From Alentia gelatinosa (Eukaryota; Annelida; Polychaeta; Phyllodocida; Polynoidae): DNA of 64,000 nt. Of this stretch, positions 1-10,541 are shown piece after piece. Position numbers and translations under genes: made by a program. The notes beneath the pieces are model-generated. The model was not told the origin of the DNA and made no database searches. It was given only the letters and a program-made list of their open reading frames with translations. Numbering within the stretch: the first letter of the stretch is position 1; every line of letters starts with the position of its first letter. The DNA is taken from contig OX465589.1 in the NCBI GenBank assembly GCA_950022655.1, positions 24,047,626-24,111,625 of the forward strand, given 5' to 3'.

Positions 1-252
1 AAATGTCTGGAAAACGTACCTGCAGGGGCTTTGGTGTTGGTAGGGGTGTCTCACGCCGCCGTGTTTGCTCCCCTTCATCAGGGTTTGATTAGAGATGACT
101 TTATTGCTGCTTGTGCCAGGCGGATTTGGTTGACCGCTGCTCTAGGAGACTATGAAATTGCTGCAGACGTTGTTCGGACTGGCAACGTTGGGTCCGCCCG
201 CACTACCATTAATTGTCCGGGGTTGAATGAACTTTTACCGGAGTTTGGTTGA
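1..252 (+). pseudogene. DIRS-element RNase H, C-terminal fragment
   Basis: The frame from about 31 to 252 contains a block around IRDDFIAACARRIWL followed by an alternating acidic and hydrophobic stretch. It aligns by eye with the end of the RNase H domain in the better preserved element at 9270-9460 (GRTRDLVLAACAREVALLEA). In these elements RNase H degrades the RNA strand of the RNA-DNA hybrid during reverse transcription. The expected C-terminal ADALSR-type motif is degraded, and the frame closes at 250-252 just before recombinase sequence begins. This is a remnant with no independent function. Confidence 0.6.
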
Positions 253-672
253 TTTCAGATACGGATCCCGGACTCCACACTCGTATGATGTTGTCTTTCG
301 CCTCTGCTTCTGCGGTCTCGACAACGAGGAACAGGTCTTCGCAAGCGCTGAAATACCTTCGCTTCGCAGTCGCCCACAAGGTCTCTGTCGCTCATCCGTC
401 CACCCTGGAGGCGGCACTTTACGTGCAGCACCTCGCGGACACGCTTAAATCGCTGGTGGTGATAAAGAATTACATTTCTGGCGCCAGACATGGGATAGGG
501 AATCACGGGGGACGATCACTCGTCATTCTCGTCTCAACAAGTAGCGGCAGTCGTCAAGGGAGCCCTCCTCTCATCTGGTCACGTGGCCAGACAGGCCCCT
601 CCTGTCACGTTGGACATGCTACACGCCATCTGTCGGATGTCTTCTCAACTGTCTTGCGGCCTCGTGATTAAG
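253..672 (+). pseudogene. Tyrosine recombinase, N-terminal core-binding part
   Basis: A reading frame at 249-671 includes SSQALKYLRFAVAHK and LYVQHLADTLKSL. This resembles the helical SAM-like core-binding domain in front of the catalytic domain of DIRS recombinases (compare the VRRQAEVYLKFMIYHK and LYIQILANSLKS blocks at 9640-9770). In another frame, the 50 bases before the SINE run straight into the catalytic domain at 1128 once the SINE and one target-site copy are set aside. A frameshift therefore lies between about 520 and 620. The gene is an interrupted pseudogene. Confidence 0.65.
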
Positions 673-1126
673 GGTTTGGGTTTGTGGGTTTGTGGGTTTG
701 ATTTAACGTCCAGTTAACCATTGCAGGTTCTCACCAGACTTTCTCAAGGTTCTTTTACACCACAAGGGTGGTGATCGAATCTATGAAATGAATTTAGGAA
801 GAAACCTCACCCCTACACATTTACCGAGGTGAGAGTTCTTTTACTTCCCACACCACATAGACATGGTATCAGAAGGATTGGTCTTTGATATCGCAGTAAA
901 TCTACCACTGCTTGGGGGTGAAGGAGACAAGTGGCTGCAGTGGGACCCGAATCAACAAAGTCTGTCAACCTTGGGATCACAAGTCCAGTGCTCTTTACCA
1001 CAGAGATAACTCCCCACCCCGGTCGCTTTTGTTATGCTTTCATGCAAGCATATCCAGTCTGCACCACGAGGAGGCGAGGCGACCAAGAGGGTGAACAGAT
1101 TGATAATTGCTATCCACCCCAGCAGA
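673..1126 (-). mobile_element. tRNA-derived SINE, copy 1
   Basis: The insertion is flanked by a perfect 13-bp direct repeat (CCTCGTGATTAAG at 660-672 and 1127-1139). Read on the minus strand, it has a tRNA-like head (near 990-1020) related to the A-box-like TTAGCTCAGTGGT and B-box-like GATTCGGGTCCC seen in the other copies. A body of about 300 bases follows, then a tail of CAAACCCA repeats. The A-box region of this copy is mutated. Removing the insert and one repeat joins the two recombinase halves in frame, so this is a clean insertion. Sister copies are at 23939-24298 and 34017-34447. Confidence 0.85.
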
Positions 1127-1127
1127 C

Positions 1128-1637
1128 CTCGTGATTAAGGCCACGGCCTTGATGGCCTTCTACTCCTTAATGAGGGCTTCAAACCTGTTCGTCGACAACA
1201 CTCGTCCGGCTCTTTCTCCTCACTACGTCTCACGAGGAGATGTAAAAGTCGTCAACAGTGTCCTTCTCGTCATTGTTCGTTCTTCAAAAATGATCTCTTC
1301 GTCTTCACCTCCAGTGGTGATATCTATACCATCGGTCGCCCCCCCGGACTTCTGTCTGGTCGCTACTTGGGAATCCTATAGAGCGGTCGCACCTGGGCGG
1401 CCGCTGGATCCCTTGTTTCTACTACGCCCGGGGGCGGCACTATCCAGCGCACATTTCACTGCCATAGTGCGACTGCTCCTGTCGTGGGCCGGATTTTCAA
1501 ACGCCTACCTCATCTCCCCTCACTCATTTCGACGTGGGGGGGCTCAGCATCTTGTGCAGGGGGGGCGCCCCCTTTCTGAAGTTCAGAAGCTTGGCACTTG
1601 GTCTTCTCTGGCTTCTTTGAACGTTTATCTTAATTAA
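1128..1637 (+). pseudogene. Tyrosine recombinase, catalytic domain
   Basis: This open frame of about 170 codons carries the tyrosine recombinase signature: an arginine in SLMRASNL near the start, the HSFRRGG box (H-x-x-R) near the end, and the terminal GTWSSLASLNVYLN, which offers the nucleophilic tyrosine. In DIRS/PAT elements this enzyme integrates a circular DNA copy by site-specific recombination without making a target duplication. The catalytic domain is intact, but the N-terminal half is separated by the SINE and a frameshift, so the enzyme cannot be made whole. It stops 27 bp before the B1 repeat. Confidence 0.8.
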
Positions 1638-1664
1638 TATTTCCGTCTTCGACGTTTGCCTTTT

Positions 1665-1798
1665 ATGAACTATTAATTACTGTATACCTTTGTGTACTGT
1701 ATTTCATGATGTATACCGTTGTATACCTAATAATGAATTTTTCCACATTTGGAAAGTTTTATGGATTTTCTCGTCCACAGCTGCTTGTTTGTCATTAT
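1665..1798 (+). repeat. Split direct repeat B1
   Basis: This block starts ATGAACTATTAATTACTG and ends GTCATTAT. It recurs at 2005-2138 with only a handful of substitutions. It lies just behind the recombinase stop codon, as expected for the B1 part of a PAT-like terminus. Confidence 0.75.
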
Positions 1799-2004
1799 GA
1801 CGAACATGTGATGGATAATGGCTTCAGCAGCTGTCATTTTAAGCGCGGGAGAGTCACCCAGAGACACCTACCGGACAATGAGTCTACTAAACATTGACGT
1901 CATATCACGTGACTTCGCTCCCGTCATTTGAACTTTCAACAAACTTTTTACCTCCCACCCACCCTACATGTTCAGGGTTATTTTTCAAATAATATGTCTC
2001 TTTG

Positions 2005-2138
2005 ATGAACTATTAATTACTGTATACCTTTGTGTACTGTATTTCATGATGTATACCGTTGTATACCTAATAATTAATTTTTCCACATATGGACAATTTA
2101 ATAAATTTTCTCATCTACAGCTGCTTGTTTGTCATTAT
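2005..2138 (+). repeat. Split direct repeat B2, right end of element
   Basis: This is the second copy of the B block. The intervening 1799-2004 would be A2. It includes CAAACTTTTTACCTCCCACCC, which resembles the segment before B2 in the element ending at 17952 (17690-17712). The right end of the element is put at 2138, where the two copies stop matching. Confidence 0.7.
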
Positions 2139-2471
2139 CCTTCAATAACGTGATGGAGCAAATAATTAAACTTAATTGGAATGCAAAGAAACTTTCAAGT
2201 TTATTTTATCAGTATGTGGTTTCGTGAAGTCTTAATGTTTTCATCAATAAATCCACAGGTTCCATTGGCTAGTTCTATTACGTTGAATTGAAGATATAGT
2301 ATGAATGTAGGTATCATCAATACACATCTCAAAACAATGATAGATGCCTTAATTCAGTCCTTCGATTGAACAAAACGTCTTTGGTTCCCTCTTAATATTG
2401 ACTGCTCTCAATATCATGACATGATACCAGAGAAGCGAGGTTTTCGAACAGCAGCCTTAAAGTATTTATAT

Positions 2472-2875
2472 AGAATGTCCTGACCATGCTGTACAAGTCA
2501 CAGAATGAGATGCTAATTTACCGTTTGTACGGACCGAGGCGTTTACCCGAAATTTAAAAAAAAAATCAATTTCATTTTTCTTAACATCAAAATGGCTAGG
2601 TGGTCCGTATTTTAGTGTACGGACCAGTGGTCCGTACAGTATTTTTATGTCATATGCCAAAAACGGTGCGTATTTACAGTATATACGGCATGGGTACATA
2701 GTAACAACTAGAACTACTTATGTAATGATTGAATGTAGGAGTAATGATTGAATGTATCGTAACAGTGTCCGTAATTATGGCCAGTTGGTTGTTCTCATCG
2801 TGTATAGTTCAAGTGATATATGGGTCTGAAGGACGAGGGGGAAACTGTTTCCGGGAGAATGTCCTGACCATGCTG
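2472..2875. repeat. 20-bp direct repeat flanking a 364-bp segment
   Basis: The same 20 bases, beginning AGAATGTCCTGACC, occur at 2472-2491 and 2856-2875. The segment between contains several GTCCGTA/TACGGAC motifs, including two perfect 10-bp inverted arms at 2617-2637. The arrangement could be a long target-site duplication around an unclassified insertion, but no poly(A) tail or terminal inverted repeat is evident. Confidence 0.45.
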
Positions 2876-5875
2876 GGAGAACGAATATCAAAAATTACTC
2901 CTCGAGGCCTTGGTCGAGTAAAGTAACTTTTAGTTTTCTTGTAATTTGGATATTCTTTCTCGGGACTCGTCGTCATATTACTATATATCTTAAAATATTG
3001 ATGAAGATGGGAACTTGTTGACCTCCGATCAGTGGGGTAGCCATGTCCGAGCTCATCGAGTAACTTCAACTTGTATCTTTTTTTCACACAGCTAAGCTTC
3101 GACCGGATTCGACTAAACGGTGTCACGTGGTCAACGTTGGTATGAATTCTGTAGTTACTGCACCCCCAGTAGCGGTATGTAGCCACAGAGTGTTTGTCTA
3201 TAGGTATATGGTAATAGCTATAACTCTGCATGTATAAGTTCTCCAAACATTTGACCACCCCACCCTTTACCTTATGCGCATTAGTTTAAAAAAGGGATGT
3301 CCGCAGAATTTCAAAAATGCTGTAATCTCCAACCCTCTTCACTGCATGCGTACTTTGCGAATGACACTAATAGATTGTCAGGGCCTTGGCCTTTACCGTT
3401 GCTAGCGCTGCGACTTGTCATATTGACCTCAATAAGTGACCAGAATACTATGCCCCCCAGTTGTAGGTATAATCTAAAGCTCCATATACATAATACATCA
3501 TATAGCAGTCTACGTAGGCATGATTAACCCTTAATATAAACCTAATGTTAAGCATACAGCTCCTCCGACACAAAGTCCCTAAACCCGATTCCCTAGGGGA
3601 CTCCACAATGCAAGTAGTTGCTTTAGGGGCCAAACGCAGTTGTCTGAGACAACAGTCACGTGACACGTATGGGGCGCTGACCACTGCCACTTGACACCGC
3701 CAGGTGGCAGCAGGATAGACAATGACTCAGCAATCGTGTCGGCGGAGATTTCCCGTAGGACCGTCGTTAATGCCATCTGGTGGGGTCAGCATGGACAAGA
3801 CTACGGGTCTGTGGTGTGGAGAATGTTCAACTTGTCTATCGAGAAGATTAAGCGAGTACCTTTGGGTGGTGGTCTAGGGTGGATTCTTTATAAAGATGGA
3901 CCTAATAATCATATATGCATCCCTTGCTGATATCCAGATGTGTCAATGGTTCTTTGTGCACCTTTTTCAGTATCTGTAGGCGGTAGACAGCGTTTCTGCA
4001 TATGAGAATCATGGGCAGGGATGGCATAACCGAGGCTCTTAAGTGGGATTCACACGGTGGGATTCATGTACCTCACAGGGTTCAAAATCTCATGAGATTC
4101 TGTTCCTTTTGGGGGTAAATGTCACCAACAATTGCAGGGTGAAAACATATCTCAGGGAAATGGAACTCTACAATTTAGACGAAGAAATTGTGTTTGAGTA
4201 CGGAATACCAGCAGGATTTTCCTCGGACAAACTACACTGTGAGATACAAGAATCCCATCGTGTGAACCCCGCTCGATTCTTCACAATCGGCCCCAAGTTA
4301 CACGTGTTTGTATTCTTCATTTTCTAATTGTCATGGTGCAGGGTCCCAAGGGTAGTTATCACGGTGTATTGCCTTATGGGTTCTTCTAGGTATCATGAAG
4401 GAGCAGAAGGTGTTGGCTTGTGCTGAATTGCTCAATCAGGCAAACTCCCAAACCTCTCCCCATTTGTTGCTGCTACGGACATGAAGGGGCAATTTGTGGG
4501 AGCATAGGTCAAATGTCAGGGGTCAAGACACATGCCATCGTTTGCCCCAGGTCGAAAAGATCAGAATAAATGAATCACGACAACTGCCCAATTATCGCCC
4601 ACTCCAAGATGGCGCCACCCACGACGACACAGCGTCTTGGAAATCAAGAAGCCAATCAACAGCGTCCTTGCCCGTTTCTGCGTACCTGTCAGGCGATCCC
4701 CACGCAGAGATGATATTTCAATCGGGTTGGATGAGAGATTCAGAAGGAGAATAGGATCAGGAACCGATTGAACAGTATCATTCGCAGGACGAAAAGCAAT
4801 AGAATGGAGGCACACGTAGTGCAAAGAGTAATCTTATAATGTGAATAAAATGGTACGATATGTATACATGTATTAAAAAACCAAGCACGACGTATATCAC
4901 AAGCATCATATAACAGTTGTTCAACATACTGATGGAGTAATACACTTTGAAAACTAGGAGCAAATGCTATTTCCATTCATAATGGAAGAGCGCGGTATAC
5001 CAAAATCTCATTAAATAAATGTACGAGAATATCATAGAAAATTATTGATCAGTATGCCATTTATATTTGAAAGTATCAAGAATGCTTCAATAAACCCAGA
5101 GAATGGATTTGATAGTTGTTCTCAAGTATCATCAACAGGAATATGTATTGTGGTATAGACATCTACATGTTTGAGCAGATGGCAACTGATTACTTAATTA
5201 AAATAGTTGAATCCTAAATCCTAGTTTCTTTTTAAGTATATTATGTAAACTTTTTACTTTATCAATATGTTGGTATATTTCTTTTGAGGTGTTTGTCATT
5301 TGTTGGCTAACATTTTCAATTTTTACTTGTGCCTGGTCTAGCATACCACGGATCCCATTCAACTTGCGGTTGTGACTGAATTTTTCATTGAGGGTCTTGG
5401 TCAACTGCCCTATTTCTCTGGCTAATAGGTCAGCTATGCCACTCAGTTCACTCTCTAATAGCCCCTTAGCGTTTGATGCACTTATGTTTGTTTGGCCTGA
5501 GGGTACTTCATTTGGAGTACTGCTAGTGCCCTTGGTAGTCCTCTTCCTAACATGTCATTTTTTTCCCTTCTACTTTTAAGACATATTCAGCACTATTATT
5601 ATGGTCCATTGATATGTGATTTTTGTCCATTTATATGAGATTTCTGTTGATTTGCTACACAACATCACACACACAATCACAAGGTCACTCAGCCATAAAA
5701 GTTCTATTAAAAGGAACCAAGTCAGTAGTTGGGCAGGGGGTATGGTAAGACTTGATACTGGATCATTGCTCATTTAACCAGGCCTTAATAGTTGGGACAT
5801 TGATAGTGAAGTGTTAGATTCTCTGCAGTAAGCTGAAACCCTGTGTGAGCATTCTAACCTCTTGATGACGTATAT

Positions 5876-5964
5876 GAGCGCGATTTCCCGCGCTCAAAAA
5901 GATATATAATCGTGTGTGAGTAGTACACGATTGGGAGTTTGCTGTTGGTATTTTATCTGTAAGT
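5876..5964 (+). promoter_or_regulatory. Promoter-like cluster: GC hairpin, TATA, donor-like site
   Basis: A perfect 7-bp inverted repeat (GAGCGCG, 5876-5882; CGCGCTC, 5889-5895) contains TTTCCCGCGC, which fits the E2F consensus. A TATA-like GATATATAAT follows at 5901-5910. An 8-bp inverted repeat AATCGTGT/ACACGATT (5908-5915, 5925-5932) comes next, then GTAAGT at 5959-5964, a perfect splice-donor string. No coding exon is recognised downstream. It could be a host first exon, part of a solo LTR, or chance. Confidence 0.3.
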
Positions 5965-6964
5965 AGTGCATGGAATCAGTCATTCATATATGGATACATA
6001 TTATGGCTATTTTTGTTTTTCTCTAGTTTTGTTTCGCGGGTACGCAGAGGGTCGGCATAACTGTTTTTCTGTCATGCCGTGAATGAGTATATAAAATGAG
6101 GTGGACAAGAATGAAATGTAACCCAGCAGTGGTTAAGACACTGGTTACAATTTCAATATTCTCACCACTCAATGCTATAGTTACTCAGATAAGTTTCGTG
6201 TCAAGATGACAATTAGGCACCAGCTACCAAAAACTGTGCGCATCTCTGAAGGATCTGCAGGGCAAAACATGTTCTTGGAAGTGTTGTGCTTTCAAAGGAG
6301 TGGCCATAAGTCGTGAAATGCCACGGTGAAACAATACACAGTTCAATATCGTTAAGAACAAAATAGAATACTGACCAGTAAGAACGATATCTGGGGATTT
6401 GCCAAAAATAATTTCGTTTTCATTTGATTTTCTTATTTTGATATTATCGAGTATTAACAAAGTTTTCCTTGCAATTAGGGAAAAATAATAGCAACCTAAC
6501 TCATACCACGAATACCTATTTTATGTGACAATACAACAGGCGGCTGCAGCACAAGCGCGCCGTGCACTAGAGGACAGGTGACATGTGACCGTTACTGCCT
6601 GAACACACCACACTGGCTGACATCAATAATCGATAGAGTCACAGTGTTGTGTGTGAGAGCCACTGTGCTTTATGGGGAGCTGCTCTGATGTCGGTTAAAG
6701 GGCAGGGAGGGAGCTGCTCTGTAAGGGCGACAGATAAGGAGCGAAGAGATAAGAAAGCTACCAGCAGATAAAGGATGACGGGCATTGAGGTTACACGAAG
6801 ATCAATAGGCCAGCACCAGTCGAGATTATAGTATTTACGTACGGCCATGTATGTCTTGATTTAAAAAGCAGTGTGAATTCTACCGTTATATCCATTTCTA
6901 TATATACCTGAACATGGCTGAACACTCTATGGTTATACCACGCTACGGGGGGTGGAATAATTTA

Positions 6965-7030
6965 AGTTTACTACCCAAGGCTGACGTTTACTATCTAAGG
7001 CTGACATTTACTACCTAAGGTTAACGTTTA
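6965..7030. repeat. 20-bp tandem repeat, about 3 copies
   Basis: The unit GTTTACTACCCAAGGCTGAC is repeated three times with small changes, and a partial fourth unit follows. Confidence 0.8.
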
Positions 7031-7379
7031 GACCAATCACATCACCCCTTACAAAATTCATATGAAAAGCGCATTGGGGAAAAAACATGTAGTGTCAAGT
7101 TGCTCGATAAGGTTGGATCTGGCTTCGCATTTGATGGTGGGTTAGCAAATAACACTATTTATTGTTATCAAACTATATTTGAAGGTATATAGGAATAGGG
7201 AAACCAAGTATCCGGTATGAGATCGTCTGTCATCATAGATGGTGGGACTGTGAAAGAACTGAGAATCTTGCTCTCCTACGCAACTGTTCACATCATAGTA
7301 ACGTTGGTCTTAGACTTGCTCAAGTCTATGATAATGAGCATTCATTAAATGATTAAACACAATCAGAATAAAGGTCATT

Positions 7380-7520
7380 GTAGAATAATTGTTAAATTAT
7401 TAATAATTTAGGTGACTGCCACACGTCTATTTTTTACTACGCATTTTACCCACCAGGGGTCACGTGGTCTCACGGAGCCGCCATTGCAGCTTCAACTCTA
7501 CTACTGACTGCACGTCTCTG
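7380..7520 (+). repeat. Split direct repeat A1, left end
   Basis: This 5'-terminal block begins GTAGAATAATTGTTAAATT and ends CACGTCTCTG. It is nearly identical to 17543-17686, with the few differences seen being C/T changes. The block contains CACGTGGTCTCACGG, a possible part of the element promoter. Confidence 0.85.
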
Positions 7521-7767
7521 GAACAACAACGATGATAGCAGCGAGGACTCACCCAGACCACCGACTCCTGTCGAGAAGCTGAGAGGACCTGCAGACGGGC
7601 CTGACGCTGAATCCGTGGTCGCACGCTTCACTGGACATGACTGTCACAGAAGCCCTACCTCACGCCTGGAGGCGACCACCGGCAGGACACTGGAGGAGCG
7701 GCCCCATCATGGTCGACCGCGTTTGACCCACATACCACTGACAAGTACTCCGACCAAACATCAGGCC

Positions 7768-9545
7768 ATGAACAATGAGACTGACGCATGCATCACCGGA
7801 CCCCTGGAGGGAGGGCTGAGAGCTAGGAAGACCAATCCAAAGAAGTATATGGAAACGGTGCTTCGACTCTGGCCTCTCCCAACGGCACATGCAGCGGACA
7901 TAGCCAGGTTACATATGGACATTTACAGGCGGGTGAGACAGACTGGTGTACCTAACTACCTGTCAGCCAGACTTGAAATTCCATCGGACATGAATCATGA
8001 TGCCTGGAGGAGTGCTCTAGCAACCTATCATGACAAGGCCATCTGTGATTTTCTACAATTCGGTTGGCCCTCGACTTATACAGGCAAGACACTCCCAACA
8101 CCCACCATGGAGAACCACGCGTCAGCCCGTGCATACCCTGACGCAGTGGACGAATTCATATCAAAGGAAACAGCACTCGGAGTGATGATGGGACCTTTCC
8201 TGTCTCAACCCTTCCACCCATGGACCCAGTTCAGCCCACTCCTCACCAGGCCAAAACCGGGCAAGGGGGAAGCACGTAGAGTAATCATGGACCTCTCTTA
8301 TCCCAAAGGCGAGAGTGTTAATGACGGGATTGGCCGGAATTTTTTCCAGGGAGAGCATAGAAAATATTGTCTACCCACGATCGCCGACTTGGCGGAGCTG
8401 GTGATGCGCGCGGGATGCGGCTGTCTAATATGGAAGGCGGACCTGTGGCGTGCCTATCGCCAGCTACGCATTGACCCACTGGACTACCCCCTCCTGGGAC
8501 TGCGACACCGAGGACAAGCATACATAGACTTATGCCCTTCATTCGGCTGTCGTTTCTCAGGGGGGGCACAACAGCGCGTTTCAAAAGCACTCTGTTGGCT
8601 GATGGGCCGGTGACACACAACACAGACACTCGCTTACGTGGATGACTTTGCGGCTGTACATGCCGACTACTCCCACGCGGTCGACGCGTTCAACTGTGTG
8701 AAGAAACTGTGTGAAGAACTCGGCGCTGTCTTGGTTGATGAAAAATCGGTTTTCCCATCGACCCGTGTTCAATGGTTAGGATTCGTGGTCGACACCATCG
8801 ATATGGAGATTACCATCCCCCGTGAAAAACTGGCAGCCATCGTCAAGGAATGCAGAAACTATGGAGAAAAGAAGTATATCTCAAAACAACAGATCCAATC
8901 GATTTGCGGCCGCATTAATCATGTGGCACAGTGTGTGCCGCCTGCCCGCAAGTACATGTCGCGTATGACGGCCTTGACGCGGTACTACTGGACGACGAGG
9001 CAAAGAAAGATCTAAGATGGTTCGTGGACTATGCAGAAAGGACTAATGGGAAGAAGCTGATTATAGCAGAACGTCCGCAGATCAAACTTGAGTGTGACGC
9101 TTGTCCCCGTGGATTAGGCGCCTTCTGCCATGACACGGGGCTCTACTATAGTCTCCAACTTCCTGCCGAGTACCGGGAAAGTCACCACATTAGCCAAATT
9201 GAAGCCATTAACTGCCTGCTGGCAGTTAAATCGTTGCTCCCTGAAGCGAATTCGCGGCCATGAGATAGTGGTCGTAACGGACAACATGCCAGCAGTGTAT
9301 GCCCTGAATTCTGGTCGCACTAGGGATTTGGTGCTGGCCGCCTGCGCCAGAGAAGTCGCACTGTTAGAAGCCGTAAACGACGTCTCGGTTAGGGTGATCC
9401 ATGCCCCTGGAGAAAGCCTGGTACTAGCGGATGCGCTGTCAAGAGCGCATTTCGATGATAATAAGGCCAAGGTAGCACTGGCCCTTGTCAAACAATATAG
9501 ACTGTTAAAAGCTAAACCTGCAGAACTGTGTTATGTGTTGTCACC
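7768..9545 (+). pseudogene. DIRS/PAT reverse transcriptase-RNase H
   Basis: The likely start is the ATG at 7768 (MNNETDACITG). RT motifs in order are PLLTRPKPGKGEARRVIMDL, LIWKADLWRAYRQLRIDP, SFGCRFSGGAQ and the catalytic AYVDDFAAV at about 8632-8658. The thumb follows (VQWLGFVVDT), then RNase H with ECDACPRGLGAF, HISQIEAINCL, VVTDNMPAVYAL and LADALSRAH. The enzyme copies element RNA into DNA. A TGA at 8611-8613 lies just before the YVDD box in the same frame, and frame changes occur near 8990 and 9260. The order RT-RNase H-recombinase, with no protease or integrase of the DDE type, places it in the DIRS order. Confidence 0.85.
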
Positions 9546-9559
9546 AACGTAATCTCCTG

Positions 9560-10400
9560 TCTTTCTAGGTACGGTTAACCCACCACTCGCGAGGCAGTTG
9601 GAACTGACTTGGAGGGCTGCGACGGCAGCCAGCACGGTCGAAAATGTCAGACGACAGGCAGAAGTTTACTTGAAGTTTATGATTTACCATAAATTTGACT
9701 ACGAAGTACCAACACCGATGTCCCTCTCCCTTTACATCCAAATTTTGGCTAACTCCCTAAAAAGCCCGCATCCAAAAGAAACTATCTTTCTGGCGCCTTA
9801 CTCCGGGCATTGAGGGGGACGTTAAAGTTATCGACTCACAGACCGGACCCAGCTCCTGCAGTTTCCCCGGCACTGGTCCTCACAGTCGCCCGTGCCCTCC
9901 GAGATGCAGGTCCCGATGCCCTAGCCGCGCGCGCTGCTTTCCTGCTAGGTTATGCCACACTCCTGAGGCAGTCCAACCTCCTCAGCACTGGACCCACTAG
10001 GACTTCTACTCATACAATCCGGCGGGGAGATGTCACGCTCACCCCGACTGGGCCTAACATCCTTGTCAGTTCTTCCAAGACAACGGCCGGACCGCTCGTT
10101 GGCTTCCCTATCCCGGTCTCTGCAGTCCCAGGGCCATGCTGCCCCGTCGCAGCCTGGAGGCAGTACATAACAGCTGTCCCGGCAGACGACGCGGCCCCAG
10201 CATTCATCATATCGACTGGCCAGCCCCTTAGACCTGAAGCTGTCGTACCCATCTACCGAGCGGCCCTGCGGGCGGCAGGATACCCCACATGGGCCTCTTT
10301 CACCTTCCACAGCTTGAGACGCTCAGGCGCCCGACACGCCGCAGCAACGGGCATAGCCGACACTGACATCATGGCCCATGGCGCCTGGTCATCCCTACCT
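9560..10400 (+). pseudogene. Tyrosine recombinase of PAT-like element, interrupted
   Basis: The N-terminal core-binding part (9598-9813) contains STVENVRRQAEVYLKF. The catalytic part (9810-10400, another frame) has the first arginine in TLLRQSNLL and the FHSLRRSG box (H-x-x-R), and ends HGAWSSLP, where the LINE begins. Beyond the LINE the sequence resumes at about 17331 with ACTTTTTTGGCTTCGAAGG and meets B1. I cannot place the catalytic tyrosine with confidence in the resumed frame. The gene is broken by a frameshift near 9810 and by the 6.9-kb LINE. Confidence 0.85.
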
Positions 10401-10541
10401 TTGTTTGTTTGTTTGTTTGGGTAGTTTAACGTCCAATTTGTTCAATTAGACTTACTTTGGTTTTCTTTACTAAAATTTGCATATCCTGTTGGAATAACAA
10501 GCTATGCTGCCTGGTTAATCCAGGCATCTTACTTTTCTCAA

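Larger units (their letters stand above)
1..2138 (+). mobile_element. PAT-like DIRS retrotransposon, 3' part
   Basis: This is the downstream part of a tyrosine-recombinase retrotransposon whose left end lies outside the window. In order it holds the end of an RNase H domain, a recombinase N-terminal domain, a SINE insertion, the recombinase catalytic domain, and two direct repeats of 134 bp (1665-1798 and 2005-2138) separated by about 206 bp. Repeats behind the recombinase arranged as B1-A2-B2 are typical of the split direct repeats of PAT/Ngaro-type elements. The matching A1 would lie off the left edge and cannot be checked here. Frames are broken upstream of the SINE. Confidence 0.75.
2139..7379. 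other. Intergenic stretch, no gene recognised
   Basis: No open frame here shows a family motif, and all are short and surrounded by stops. Local structures noted separately are a 20-bp direct repeat (2472/2856), a palindrome of two 10-bp arms at 2617-2637, a promoter-like cluster at 5876-5964 and a 20-bp tandem repeat at 6965-7030. The last 40 bases (7339-7379) belong to a repeat also present at 38099-38142, which is the target of the next element. Confidence 0.6.
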
